A model generated the notes under the pieces. It was not told the origin of the DNA, made no database searches, and saw nothing but the letters and a program-made list of their open reading frames with translations. A program made the translations under genes and the position numbers. A DNA stretch of 64,000 nucleotides from Larus michahellis. Lineage: Eukaryota; Chordata; Aves; Charadriiformes; Laridae. Positions 12,601-27,600 of this stretch are shown here, piece after piece (the stretch's first letter is position 1; every line of letters starts with the position of its first letter). The stretch is taken from the NCBI RefSeq assembly GCF_964199755.1, contig NC_133906.1, positions 21,265,419 through 21,329,418 on the forward strand, read 5' to 3'.

Positions 12601-15600
12601 CTATCATTTACTTCTTCCTCATCTCCTCCCCAACCTAAGCACACCATTGATCTTTTCACATCCCCCCGTTTGTGAAGGCTTTCAGAATATCTCCTGTAAT
12701 TTACTATCCTAATGTTCCTCAGGTTGTTTAACCTCATTTAGCTCTGGAAATGAAGGTACAGAAAAAGTGAAAGTACTGGGGGGACAGGACGGCAGCAGGA
12801 ACCGGCCAATTTAATACAGTCTGAAGAAACATCAGAACGCTACTGTGAGGTCTGCAATTCTGTGTCTGTGGGTGAAGGAGAAAGGGACAGCTGAAGTGGA
12901 ATTTATCCTGATCCTAGCGGATTTAAAACTACCCAAGAGATTTGGCAGAAGAGAGTTAAAACTCGCTGTCACCACGGACTGCTTGGTTAAGCTGGGCAGA
13001 TGCTCATATGCTGCCTCTACTCCCTTTCCCTGCGTTACTATATTTGAACTTAACATTGCTGCAGGCAGAACACACTGGCTACAAGTAGCCTCTAAGCTAA
13101 ACAAACTCTCTACACATAAATAAACCTTCTCTTTTATTTCCTCACAGGTTACAGAAAGGGAAAAGACACAAGCAATTAACAAAGATATAAACAGATGAAT
13201 ACAAGAAGACCAGATATCAATACAGCTCTTCAAAACCCAACTTAGCAGCAATCCCACATGATCAGAACATCTGGTACACTAATGCAAGCCTTCCACCTCT
13301 TATTTTCTGCCAGTAAACCCGATCATTTTGGGATCACAGCCTCACAAAAAAAATAGGTTTTACAATATCTAACACAAGGTCACTCCTAGAAACTTCCCAG
13401 TCTCAGTAGCTGTCTGAGACCGCTGCATCAGAAGGAAAACCTACCCAAGTGCAGAGGAGGTTAAGCAAAACCAATCTGCAAATCCACACAATGGAGTGTG
13501 GCTGGGGAGAGCACAGGCACCGGAGTCCTGGACTTGGTTAACTGAGTCCAGTGCACTGACACCCTTGTTAGGGAGAAAAATCCACTGAACGGTGTCATAC
13601 TCAGAGTGGGCAGCCAGCGCCTGCAGAACAGCATGGTCTCGCACAGGCTGGATGGACTCAGTCCCGAGCAGGTGACCAAAGCCACCCCTGTTTGCCAGCA
13701 ACGGCATGGTGAGAAGCATTCCTGTGTGCCCTGAGGGAGGAGGATAGAGAAGGGGAAAAACTAGAGAATTTAGACAAGAAAAGAAAACTGCATACAGAAA
13801 AGACACAGGGTAACTTTACAAGCTACTAAAAATCCAAATCAGTCCATCAATTACTCATTTACCACCTCCTAAAAGAGCATTGAGTAACTTTCAGTTTAGG
13901 AAACCAGTCTCTTACTTGTCCCTTGAGGCTCCCAAAGCCAGGACAATGGGATCAGCAATTTCCAGCATGGACTGAAGAATGGATGCCACCACAATGAAAA
14001 GAATAATACTGAGCAGGAACGCCCGATGCACAACTTGGAGCTCAATCAAACCTGTCTGCACAGCCAGGATCAGGAGTGTGACTCCTTCAGTCATTCCCCT
14101 GCAGATCAACACAGTCAAAAGAACAAACAATCACATCTTTTTCTGTGTCGTTGTTGGTTCAAAAACACATCTAGAAACACCAGGAAACAAGCTGTCTGTT
14201 TCTGCCACAACCCTTCAAATGTCACTGGTTTTAGCTTTTATTGATGTCCGTGCTAAGGCTTTAACTGTAGAGGAATGTTTTCAAAAATGCTGAAGTGTTG
14301 GGGATTAGCAACTAGCAGATTTAAGAGCCCTGCTCCCGACCAGCAGCGTGTGGGCTGCATCCAGCCCAGGAGACACCACCCAGTGACAGAGTCCCCCCCC
14401 AGCACAAAGCATTTCAAGGACCCAGGCTGCGTCTTAAGAGGAGGAACCCACCAGCCTCAGTGTTGCCTACACAAGCCCGAAGCAGCCCTGCTACGTCTAC
14501 ACCTGGGCACCACTCAGCCTTCTTCCCAGATCCCCATGAAGGCCCTCTTCACCTGTTGTACTTCCCCACCACCACCCTCCTGTCTGTCCTCTGGCCCTGG
14601 GGAAATATCCGTGACTCAACACCCCCCTGGTGCCCAGTTTAGACAAATTCAGCCATTTTTCAATTTATTCTCTCTGTACCTATACCAAATACAGCTGTCC
14701 ACTTCTTTTTGGCTCAGAACCTTAGGCTGAATTTAGTATCTCTGAGGACCACAATTTAGCACCAGTATCTGACTCGGGTAAAGTACAGACCACCCAGAAC
14801 CGCATGCTTCACCACAAGATGCTTTTAGGTAGACTACTCCTGGGCAACCCCGATTTATACCGGTTTTGCTTCCACATCTTGGAATCCAAAATATTAAAAC
14901 ATTCTTTTGCACATAGCCTGAACTTTCTACAGAGCTAAGGGCTGAATAACTGATAGTGTCACGCCCAGGATCCCAATTTCATATTAGACAAGTTGGGACA
15001 AGCATTAGCAAAAGGCAGCTTCTATATTTTGGTTATTTCCCATAGTAACTTACAGACAATCCATACAATGCTGTGTTTTAAGCCTCAAAGTTAGTAAAGT
15101 TTCACACATGACTACAGGGTAAGTGAGGAAATGGAAATGTGTTTATATTATCCAAGCATGTGAAAATTTTCCAGTGACTCATGTATGTGAAAGCACTTAC
15201 ACAATCAAACTGTGCAATTATAAATCCCAAGTAACAGCCCTGAATTTGTTACAGAAATGAACCATCTCCCAAGAAGTCTGGGACAAGCTGCTTTTTCACC
15301 TCAAATCCCTCCAATGTACACACAGACTGGCATACAAAAAGCCTGTCAAGGATAACTAAGAGTTCATAAGCTAAAAAATTGTAACACAACATATATTTCT
15401 ATATAAATCCCTTTTTGTCTGCTTCTTTTTAGACTCTAGGCACAACGAGGCACTTACCTGTTCATAGCAGGGTCATTCATGAATGCTCGGTAACCCTGCA
15501 AGTAAAACTTGCAGAGAGTCAGAACTCCCAAAGCAACAAAAGAGACTGTGAAGACCAAGCCCAGCAGCGAGTACGGAGTGCTACAGCATTCGGCAATACT

Positions 15601-18600
15601 GGGAGGAGAGAGTGGAAAAGAAAAAAAAAAAAAAACAAAAAAAACAACACAACAAAAACCAGAAAAGGTCCATCAATTAAAAGCAACATTATGAGCTCTC
15701 CCCTCATCCTGTTAACAGTGCAAGCTGGTTTTAAAGCAAAATTGGATTGGTTTGATGAAAATATCAAAAGCCCTACGCTGCCATGAAGTCCTCCTATGAA
15801 AAGAAAAATTCTGTCAGTTCTTCCCAAGACACAGCTTCACCTCAGCTCCCTTGCTAACGCTGCCGTCAGGCTGGAGCTAGGGCTGGGCCATGGTACCTTC
15901 CAGTCCCTCGCCAGCGCTGTGCCACACGGTGGCACTCTCCTGCTTGCGTAGGGTTTCCGCAACCAAAAGCCAGTTTGACAGCCACAAGGCACCCAGGGTA
16001 CTTGCTGGAATTTCAGGGGGCTACCAGAAACACAGAGTTAAAGCAGACGGATGCACGAAGGCTGTCTCCACTCAGATCCACAATAGAGCAAACAAACATC
16101 AATCTGATAAATGCTGCTGGGAGACCGGGGACTGCTGGTAGCATTCACATCAGGTTCAGGTAGGTAACAACCCACCCGTCCTTCAAACGGCTGAGCCGGA
16201 AGCAGCAGAACAAAACAGAGAAGAATATTCTCCCTCAGCAGGCATCTCCCTCTCTTTTGCTACAGCAGTGAAGTCCCAAAGGCTGAGACGCCAGAATACG
16301 TTTGTTGATGCCAAGAATAGCTCTGCTTTATTTCAGCTCCCTCACCTTGGGGCCGCTCTTCTGCTGATCCTGGCACTGCAATATTTGGAGCAGCCTAAGC
16401 CCCGCAGCGTACTTGGGGTTCTGAAAGAGGACGCCGGCAGAACCAGGGCAGCGCAGTGCAGCGCACTGTATGCCCCAACACTTGGCGAAGAGCCAGCTGT
16501 CAGCCAGGGATTACACACCTGGAAATCCTCACATACGTAATCCAGGGTAATATACTGACACCCCCAGTAGTTTAAAAAAAAAAAAAATTAAAAAAGGGGA
16601 AAAAAAAAATATTCACTTGTTCACCAGGATAGTAGTCTTGTGAGAGAAGTTATGGTGGTCAAAACCACGTCATGCCAATTAACCGACTAAAGAGCAAACT
16701 AGTCCAGCGCTCCAACAAGACAAAAGAGTTTTGAGGAAACATATGCTTCAAAAATAAACAAAGCTTGTCCAAGGAGACATTTACTTTGTCTCTTTTAATG
16801 ACTACTTTTAACAGGAAATCTCCTTTGAAAGCAATTCACAGCAGAAAATGTTGATGTGTTTACATATGCTATTTGCAGTGCTTCTGGTAAGCCTTCAAAT
16901 TCCACCTGTTTACAAAGCCAAGCAGGGCTGAAAAAGCTTTACATCTCCCTGCCAGTCAAGGCACTGAGAAACATCATATTTAAAGCAGCTACTTCTGTAG
17001 GATATCTGAGGAACTCTTTAAGTTCTGCTTCAAAATACTTTAACAGAAATCAAGAATCCTGGCTTTTCTGCCTGATGCCCAATCCTTTTTTTGTCAGAGT
17101 AATTTTAGTACCCTTCTTAAACTTATTTCCAGATGATCTACTATACGAGGGTCTCAGAGGAGCTTAAGAGCTCAGAGAGAAGCCTGGGGAGCTTTCACTG
17201 TTATGTTTATGTGTCAAGCACAAGTTTATAAATTGTCCCAAAGAGATGAACTCTGCAAAGTTTCTCAAAAATCACTGCAGTCACACACCCATGGAAAAGA
17301 TTTTGAAAGGAACAACAAGGACAATGGAAGGTACAGAACAGCTTTTAAGCAGCAAGCATGCAAGCAAGAACTTTCCAGTCTGGGAAGTACAGACCTAGGC
17401 TACTCTCAATTTTAAAGAAGAACAGAACTGTTTGTTCTTGCCCTCCCCCAGTACATGAACTGAGGGGCATGGAATGAAACTATATGGATTCAAATGATCA
17501 AAATGGATTTTTTTCCCCATCATACAGACCAAGCTCAGCTGTGAAACCCCTTGCCTCAGGACCTTTCAAATGACACAAGTGTACACAAGTTCAAGGGCAG
17601 AAAGCACAAACTGACAGAATAGAAGTCTTTTGAGGGTTACTGAATACATAGGAACATGAAGTTGGATGCAGGACTGGAGGAAGATCAGGAAGCCTTCTGT
17701 TTGTCAGTTAATGGGTGGGTGTCTTTCCAGGTACCCACTTGCAGGCAGTGCTGGCGACAGGATCAGGATCCTAGGCTAGATCAGTACCTGGTCTGACCCA
17801 GCACAGCCACTCTGACGTTCTTACGAAGATCAGACACCGCTATTCTGCACACCCCAGTTGTGCTCACCTGAATTCCAGTTGCACTATTTTAGGCATTTAA
17901 AGGGCACGGATGCAGAATTCACTCACTTTCATGGAATAGTGCATTTTTCCTTCCATTTTATTAAATAGCCAGCACTACATTATTAACCAGCCTGACAAGG
18001 TATTTCATCTCCCTCCTAAGGGGTAAGGGGCTGTTAGGGGTAATACCTGAGTTTGTGTTTGTAAGATGAATAAGTGGTTATAATTTTTCTACTGTGACGG
18101 ACCTGAGAACACTGAGAACATTTGCATAGTTTTTCCTGTATTTTTCCGATTGCAGGGAGAACTTCACAGAGACCAACAGGCATTCATTCACCCAAAGATC
18201 AAGCCAATGCAAGTCTGCAAAGCGAGTTCCCTGTTTTGCCATGAATAGAAGTCTCACAATTTGGGGTAGGAACCAATTCAACTTATTTACAAGGAAAAGG
18301 ATTGCTCCCCCCCACCTCTGCTAACTGCTAAATGCAGTATTCTATTGTAGCAAACCTACAATTGCAGCAGAGATGAACAGAAGGAAAAACTTCAGACACC
18401 AATGGTTTAGTTAATGAACAGGTAACATAGTCAGTGCTTCTACATAACGCAGTGTGACACCGTAAACAATTTTAATACTACATGCAATAAAATCCCCAGA
18501 ATTTCTCCTTAATGATAATGAATTTTGACAGCTTACACTATGGCACCATAGATAAATATACACACACAGAGGCAAGAAAAAGCTAAGGAATTGGAAAGTC

Positions 18601-21600
18601 TGATTGGGAAACTGTAGTGATGAGCAACTAACTCAAACAAGTTGCATTAGCAGAACTAACGATGTGTGGTCTCTAAAGAATATATCTTATGTTACCTGTA
18701 TGTTTAGACAGCTATTACCTCTTTTCTCCCCATCCCACTATTACGCTATCTGATTTGCCTAACCCACCTTCTGCAACTCACCCAGCTCCTCTCTGCCCCA
18801 CGCTCCCGCTCCCTTTTGTACGCTGTAATTTCTAGTTAAACAGCAGCCAACAATGGCACATAGGTTCCAGCCAGAAGAATCCCTCAAATGCTGCGTTTCT
18901 CACTAACAGCACTAGCACAGGCTTCTCTCCTTTATCTTACAACCAGTTTTTACAAAGCTTTTAGGAATTTGGCATCTTTAAGATCTTTACACCTCGGCCA
19001 AAACAACCACAAATTACTTTGGGAGTTGGGTACTTCGGCTGCTTGGATGAACTCAAGAACGTGTCCCATACCAGAATGATGAAACAAGACATACAGGGCT
19101 CAGAAAGCAGCACAATCATGAATTCAGATACCAGTTGGACTGAAGTTCATCTGAAATCTCAGGCTTACAATCAATTTGCATACTGAAAACAACTTCTGGA
19201 CCAAAGCTCTAATTACAACTCTTCCCTCATCAAAAGCATATTTTGCTTTCTTTGGGAACTCTCCCACAGTTCTACTAACGCTGTCTGTTCTGAATGGGAT
19301 CCATGTCTCTGAAGGACAAGTTTAACAGGGTTTACACACTTGGTTTCTGCAATAAGGACAAATATTTGTTGGGTATCCAAATGCAATAAAATCAATCTAC
19401 ACATATAGTCTTTAAGAGAGCAGAAACATTCATTTCAGAAGATAGTCAACACAGAAAACTAACTATTTGCAGACTAGTTAATTACCTTGTCAAGAAGAGG
19501 AAGAGGAGCCTCTCTCTTGAGGCAGGCTGGTCCCGTGTACTGAAATAGGAATAGATCTGAAGAGCAAATAAGACAAGCCAAAACACCATGAAAAGAACTG
19601 GGACGACCAGCTGGTTCCACAGAGACATCCCCAACGCCAGGAGACCATACACCTCCACCACCTGCGACAGACAGAAAAATGCAGTTTGTTATTGGTTCAC
19701 AGCACCTGTGATTTGATAACAAAACGATAGACAATAACACAGCCACAAGGGAACTAAGCATAATTCACATGGCATTAGCCATTCCCAAGGAAAAGAAGAG
19801 GTCCATCAAACTACAGTTTGACAAAGGGAGAGGCCAGGTTCAGCAGTGACACGTTACCACTGTCTGTCTTGAAGGAGGGAGAAGTACCCGACCGTGCAAA
19901 CAATCAGACCAGCTGAATGCCCCTTCCTACGAATGACTGGCTCAAAGCTGCCGACAGCAGCCCGGTCACAGCCAGAGAGGGCGCGGACACGTGCCTCCAG
20001 CTCATGCACAACCCTCTCCGACCTTTTTGCCCAGCTTAAGTCACAGCAATGGTGTTTTCTCTGTAGCTACTGCCAAGCCACTGCACACAATAGATACTGA
20101 AATACGAGCCACATCACTTCAGCAAAATAAATCTGCTTTGCTGACCTGTTTTTAAGGGAAAAATTAATACCTCAGACATTTTATGTTTAAGTATCTCAAA
20201 AAAGAACACGTGTCAGATTTCTGACTGCTCCTAATTCACCAAGTGTTCTGAAACTCATGCTTAAGAGTTATTTCATAAAACTCTGAAGGTCAAATTATTT
20301 CTTTTGTATTGCAAAGACTACGTTACAATGCAGTCATTTCCAAGCAGCTGGAACTTCATAGAGCTGGACTTCATACAAAAGGTCAAAAGGAAATCATTCC
20401 TAACAACTATTTCCTCATCATCTGCTTCCCACAATGGCATACAATCCATAACGGCTAGCAAATTTTAGCAAATGCTAAAAAAGCTGCCTGTTTAGTCTTT
20501 GATGACAAGCATGTTGGTATGTTACGTCCACGGGACCTGCTGCAGTATGTGCTGTGGCTGATGGACAAGCAATACACCGCTGGCAGGGACACAGTGCCAA
20601 GCTCCCCCTTTTGGCTTCGCACACAGAGCTGTGAAGGAAGCGCATCTGCCCTCGGGAGACTCCCGTGGTGGCCTCTCCCTTGGCCTGGGACCAAGGCAAG
20701 CAATCCCGCGCAGCTCCTGGCAGAGCACTCCACCACATCGGAAGAGGGTCATGCTATGCTTATAATGTAGATTCATAACCCTGAGGTATTTCTGGCATCT
20801 TCTGCTGCAAGCAGATGGCCAAGGTTCTGGACCTGCTTTTAAATGACATCATTAGCCACAGTCTGAAACACACACACAGAAGCAGCTCTTAGGGCTGTCT
20901 CTCCTATGGTGCTGCATTTGGGAAATGCTCGCAGTGTTTAGCATCCCAAGGATTTTTTGCCACTGATATCAAAACAGCCCGTCTAAAATAATAGTAAACT
21001 CACAAACACCAGGATGAAGGCTTCACTGACAACTAACTACTACACAAAGTTATAGCAATGGAAATAGAAATAGGAAAATATTCAAGACAAAGCAGCAATA
21101 TCCGTCTCTGGAATAAGCACACTGAGCTTGATTTGTAGCGGAGTTGCAGCCAGTTAGTTATATGAACACACTACGAGTCAATTTTTTTTCTGTTCTGTTT
21201 CCGGAACATAGGCAAAGAGCAGCAAGCTCTTTAAAAACAAAAATCCCGGTTTCCCATATTGTCAATACAATGCAAAAACCATTCACACATAACTTTTCAT
21301 TCCAACCCGCTCTCTACTGCATTTAGAAAAGCAGCACACAACACTACTACAAACCCACTGCCACATTATAGAGTTTCTACCATTTTCCCTGTATTCCCAA
21401 GGAAGAGACTTTCTGCCTTCTGCATAAAATGTCAGGAGAAAGAATATGATCAGTGCCCAAAGGCCACGTACAAGGAATACTTCTACCTCCTGATTGTAAC
21501 ACTGTAATACAGCCTGGCATGCAAAGATCTGAAATACTGAAGAAGGGGAAGAGACAAGCAGTCCCACAGATGAGGAGATTTGTGTAGCGTCTGTGTTTAG

Positions 21601-24600
21601 AACACAACTCTGACCAAAAAAAAGAAGAAAAAAAAAACAACAACAAACCACCAAACCTCACAAAAAAACCCAGCAAGAAACAACTATTTCCCTGCTCAGC
21701 TTGGAATGTATTTGCAATTGAAACATTTGTAAGATGTTGAGGTGTTTTAAACATAAGAGCCTAATAAAAAAAAAAATATATACATGACTCTCAAATCTGT
21801 ATCCAATTTGAATTTGACTTCAGGAACAGTCTGCATGTGTTCACGCACATGGAAAATGGAAGTGTTGGTTTCAAACTGTTGTAAGTCTTAGAGCTGTACA
21901 AAGAGGTGCATCCGTTTTGCCTCAAATGTTACCACTCTACGTAAACTGTTAGTATGATTTTCCTGCTCTCCCTGGAAAACAAGGATATTGAAGTTTTGCC
22001 AGGTAGCTCCCAAATTAGTTTTTAATCAGCAAATCTACAAGCCCATTACAGACAAGATCAGACCATGCTAGGTGCTGCACAAGCACAGAAGGATAATCCT
22101 GCTACAAAGACCAATTACATACAAAACAAATAACGAGATGGTACCCATCAACATGACAGGCTGACACCTTGGCACACCAGACACCTACTGCTGCCAAGTT
22201 TTTGTTTGTGTATGACAGATATGACAGCAAAGAAGAGCTTTAAAGAGGGCTTTGAAGGAGCTTAACCAAGTTAGTTTTCAGATTGCTCCTGCACTGAAGA
22301 GCAGAAGGCAGAAAACCAACGCCTTGGTTTGAAAAAAATCCAGCAAGTGGCAAGAGCTGAAAGAGCAGGTCAGTCAGAAGCCAAGTGCGCATCAATCTTT
22401 TTATATTGAAATATACAGATGGATGCATATATACATATAGTTTATTTTTATACAAATAATGTGAGGTGTGATGTTTCTGTGCCACTAAAAAACGTGTCTT
22501 TTCAGCCAAATATGTATCTGATGTCAAAGCGTTAACAAAATGGAAACCTGTCAGATCAGTCTTCTCTGTTTCCACTCTGTTGTTAGAGGTCTCAGCAATG
22601 CTGCTGCTCTAAAGAAAATACTACAGACCTTTCAAATCACCGCCTGCGAGTTACAAGTCACCAACTCTAAGTTACAAATCACTGACTGTAGGTCAGTGAT
22701 TATTACAGTCAAAATCAGCTTTAGTGTTACTCCCAATTTAACACTACTAAATTATAAATATTTTTCATACAGAAAGCATTTCTTGAAATGAACAGCTGCT
22801 ACAATTCACATATGGGGATTACCTTGCTCACTTCATGAGGCTGTAAATAAATGCCGTTCTGCCACAATCTTGTCTCTTAGCCTGCATTTTGGGAAGGGCT
22901 AAGCAAAGTCCAAGCAAAGGGGACATGCTCAGCTGGCCAGCAGCATCGTTCAGGCTAATGTCTTAACTGCTCAAATTATCAGCTACCATAAATTAAAGAC
23001 GACGCTATGGATAGGAACACATTTTACTAAGAAAGCACGAGTTAAGTCACACACACAGTCGCACAGAAGACAGCCAGAGTACATTTTTGTTATGTCTTTC
23101 CTGCAAAAAAAAAGCTCAGGCCAAAGAAAATAAAGCCGTTACGTTCTCTCTTACCTGGACAAGCTCCCTGTATGCAGATTTTGCCAGGTTATAGGGCACC
23201 AGAAGATTTGATGCCAGGAAGTAGAGAACTTCCAAACCAGTGAAAATCATGGCAAATTTGTTGATGACGACGATGGTTTCCAAAGGGACCAGGCAAAGCC
23301 GTGCCAGCAGAGGGAGCATGTGAGCAGAGAAAAGCCAGATCTGTTTTGTTTTCATGACGCAGGAGCAGAGCGTACATACCACCAGCTGACCTGAAAAGGC
23401 GACACAGTATTTTATAATCAAGCTGATTATCCCCTTCAGGAAAAAACGAATTTTAATACGTTATCTTTCCATAATACAGTTATCAACATCCAGCATATTA
23501 TGACAGTTCTAACTAGGACATAATCTGTTACGAAACCAGGCTCCTCCGCATCTTTTGCTGGGTCACGAAAGTTACCATTCTCAAACTACGCAAAGTGCAC
23601 GCTTTCACTTCACAGATTAGTGAGATGTAAACCCAAAACACATGCAGAATCATACTCAGATTAATATGAAGTCCCAGGAATAAATCACGCAGAGGATAAC
23701 CCAACAAATCATCTCCTCTTTTTCCTTAACATCCCCAGCTCAACCTAAATCCCATCAGTATCTGCATACACAGCAGTAGCTTTTCCGAAGCCCAGCTATA
23801 CTACTATTTCATCCCGATCTATGCAAAAAAAGTAATCAGAGGTCCCAAACAGCTTTTAGAGCAACAGTATTTATACTGTCAAGAGGAATTACTGGCCAAG
23901 AACAGCAACAGGAGAACAGCCAGGTCAGCAGCTGGGACTTCAATAATTTCATAATGCCCTGAGGCAGTTGCTCAAAATTATCACTGAAGCTTGCAAGTGA
24001 CAGATAATTAACAACTAAATTCTCTTTAACAGTAGGCGAGGACACAAGCACATCTCTCCCACACACCAAGAGAGCTGGAGGGTGGTATCTCTTGAACAGA
24101 CCACTCCAGTGCAGCTGCTCCATCAGAGTCACTGGAAGCTGTACCCCTTCTCTCAGAGGAACTGGAATGGGGTGAAATGCACACTGTCTGGATAAGAACA
24201 ATTCTCACTCATCATTTTGCAGCAAGGAGAAATGTTTATTGCATGTTATTTAAAAGCAGAACCTTGTTCACCATTTATGTCAGCCTACCTCCGAAAGCCA
24301 CAATACGTGGTACTAAACCCCAGTACTTACGTGTGGTTTGGGAGCTACCTCCACTAGTGTTTGCATTTCACAACTCTTACCAAAACCATGAGTTAGCCGT
24401 AGCAAAACACAGAGTAACAAAATCAAGGCCTTTAATATCTCTAGGTCAGCACTAACTCTGTGTGTTCACATAAGCTTACTGACCTTGTAAGCCCTTCTGG
24501 ATGGGCTGGGGAGAGACGCTGCGAGAGGAGAAACAGCAGCACCAGGGTTTTGCTTTCATTCTGCCTCGCTTCCCTACCTAGGGAAGGGCTTCTGCTTTCA

Positions 24601-27600
24601 AAATAACTCCAACTGAACTGAAAGCACTCTCTAATCTCCACTAAAGCAAAGTTCTTCCTCCTTCATACTGTATTCTTTCAAGTTTAAGTCCTACTGTCAA
24701 TTTGCTAGATGTATTTTTGAATTAGCAGGTGTCTTTTCAGAAGAAGCACCCTTGCTCTCAGCACGGCACTATCAGCATCCTGGGCGGTATAAGCCTCGGA
24801 GAAAGTTACTCTACTCGTCTTTTTAGAAGTTCAACAGACTCCAGGTCTGAAGCATTCTCCCTCTGCTTTGTTGTTCTCTGCCCACACACACATTGCTACA
24901 ACCCTATTTAGGATACCACCAGCACGCTGCCGTGCCGTAATATTCAGGAGCCTGGCACAGTCAGCTTGCGAGGATTTCTGCGACTCATGGTAACTAAGGC
25001 AACCCAGCTCCACACACAAAGGGATGCAAACACCAGCATCCAATATGTTCTTCAGGATCTAGTAAGAATGTCGTCACCCAAAACAAAACATTGCGACAAC
25101 ATCACGCTAAACAATCCAGTGCCCTTTGGGATGACTCTGGAGCTCTCCGATCACAAAACAGGACCTCTCCGAGTCCAGCCTCACCTCATGCAACAGCAAA
25201 ACCTGCTTTCCTCCAACGGTGATGTGCCGAGTACGCTGGTAATCCCTGCTGAACTCTCTAACCCTCCCACCTTTTTCATCTAAACACCGATCAAAGATTA
25301 CTTGTCACGGGAAGGAGAGCTGTACACCATCAAAGGAAATCAATCCATGGAGCACCTTCTCTGGAGGCCCCAGTCTCCTTCCTGAAGTCTGCACCTTGTC
25401 AATTCTCAACCCCTTCAGGAAGGGCCTGAAAATGTCTCCAATGGATATTTTAGTGACTGGTACTTGCCATTTTAAACCGGGGTAGCAGCATCTCAGTTCA
25501 GGACAGACAATCCCTCTCTGGAGTGAATCAGTTTATCTCCAAGTGGGACTGTACACTGTCAGTCACCACGGAGAACACAGCAGGATCAGTCAGAAAAAAT
25601 TAGTATGTGCCTTGTATCAAATCATAAAAAGATTTTAACCCTCTGCTAAGACCAGCAAATCCAGCTGAATGTTTGCACTCTGTAAACTTAAATGCCGTGG
25701 ACTGAAAACTGCCAGACACAGCTAATGAACCCGACAGCTGGAATCCTCCTGCAGGACACCAGGCTCCTCTGTTAGGGAATGAGGCAATAAGGAAGAAACC
25801 TACGGCCTTAAGTTCCTGCCCATTCTTCTCCCTTCCCAAAACCTCCACAAATGTATTAACCGTTGCTGACAGGTAGCCAAAGCCTCCCAGCTCATTAGCT
25901 AATGGACGATGTGCAGCAAGAAAGCCTATGCAGCACAGCTGCTGTTTGAGCCACTTTGAGTAGGGAATCGTCTTTATTTCATTTCCAGTTTTAAAAAGCT
26001 GATTTTAACAAATTCCCTGGCTGTGTCATTAACTGTTATGCGAAAAAGCCGGATGTCTTAAAGTTAGTATATAATCCCATTATTGCGTACTAAGAAAAAG
26101 CAAGTCTTGATGGTAGCACCGCTTCCAAAACCACACAGCTTTGGACCCTCCAAAGCTGACGTGCTCACAAAGCGGCACACTCATCCCAGGGGCAGTCTGC
26201 AAAGACATCTATTTCTTCCATCCAGCATATTAGTAGCATTAGTCAACAGTCATCAGACTGAATTAGATCCAAGGGAAGAAATGCCTGTGACAATCCACTG
26301 AAAAAGCACTAATGAATAAAAGCATTAAAAAAGGTCAAACTTGTGAACCAGCTGAGGTACTGTACATCATCCCCTTAGTTCTGACCAGAACTTTTAGGAA
26401 CCAGAGCTGTATTAAGTAGCACGTTATGGCCCCATGCGCCTGCCTCAGTGCCTTTGTCAGCAGTGCTGCGGCACAACACTGGCAGAACATGGAAGGACAA
26501 AAATGGAGCAAATCACCTGTACATTCATTTTGCTGTGACGATGGCACAGTTCAGTGCAGTACAATCCTGTGATGTGGCAGATTGCGCTGGATACACACCT
26601 TTGTATGGAACCGATTTGAGAATGTATTCCATATTTATACAGAACACTGTCAAGCCTCATAGCCTGCTTTCACAGGTCTTCACCAAAGACGACCGTTTGC
26701 TATGAAGACTAAAATTATGCTTTCAAGTTGGATTTAAGAGAACAGGGGAAATTAATAATGGGGATATTAAGTATGTTAACATACACACATTTGCTAGCAC
26801 AGTCGAGCACCTGCTTATGAAAAACAATTATAACAAGGGGACACTTTAGTCTAACACGCAGTAAAACCCAAAACTGTACTGGACATAAACAGTGCTATCT
26901 TTTTCTCAATTATTTTTAATCCATATTAAAACCTGGATGAAGCATAAAGGGTTTGACTCTCGGTTTAGTTTCTGTCTAAATGTTCCTTAATGACACAATG
27001 CCTCCTGATCTCTTCCTGCCACTTTGGGAAGCTCTCTGAGGGATTCTGCTTTATCATGGGACCCTGCGTTGCACCTGAGAGAGATTCAAAGAACTAATTC
27101 CAAATGTTTTCTCACAGAAACAAACTAAAGGCATTAGTTGTATTTGTTGTCATTTGACAAGACAGCAAAATATATCACATCTAGAAATTCAGAAGAGAGA
27201 AGAAATGATATCTAAAGAACATTTCCTTTCCTTGAAAAACACCAATGTTATTTCTATTAAAAAAAAAAAAAAGCAAAGACAAAATGCCACATTTGAAAGT
27301 AAGGATGCAGGCAAACGGGAGACATGTATATTCTGGTAGACCTAACATACTGTAAAGAAGTAAACCCATTTAAATCTGCCAGTAGCAGCCGCAAGTAAAC
27401 AGAAGCAGCTGAATTTTGCCAACAGTACATGGCTGACTAAATCTGTCGATAATCTGATGAAAACCACAGATCTTAGTGAAAGGAATTAAGGAAGATTTTA
27501 CTTTCAAGCTTGTCTAAAGCTTAATTTTAAAATACACATGGTATGTGTGTACTCCAATATCCTCTCAGAAGAGCATATGGTATGGTGTAGCAACCTTAAC

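Larger units (their letters stand above)
19662..23154 (-). other. RNF145: RNF145 intron 5
   Basis: This is about 3.5 kb, with a 21-bp tandem repeat of three units and an adjoining 9-bp hairpin (22633-22700). Around 20.5-20.75 kb it has a GC-richer patch that is open in several frames but resembles nothing I know. Confidence 0.85.

Noticed and set aside
24966..25283. A 105-codon plus-strand open frame in intron 4
   Set aside because: It has no recognisable family, no splice sites in register, and ordinary intron composition.
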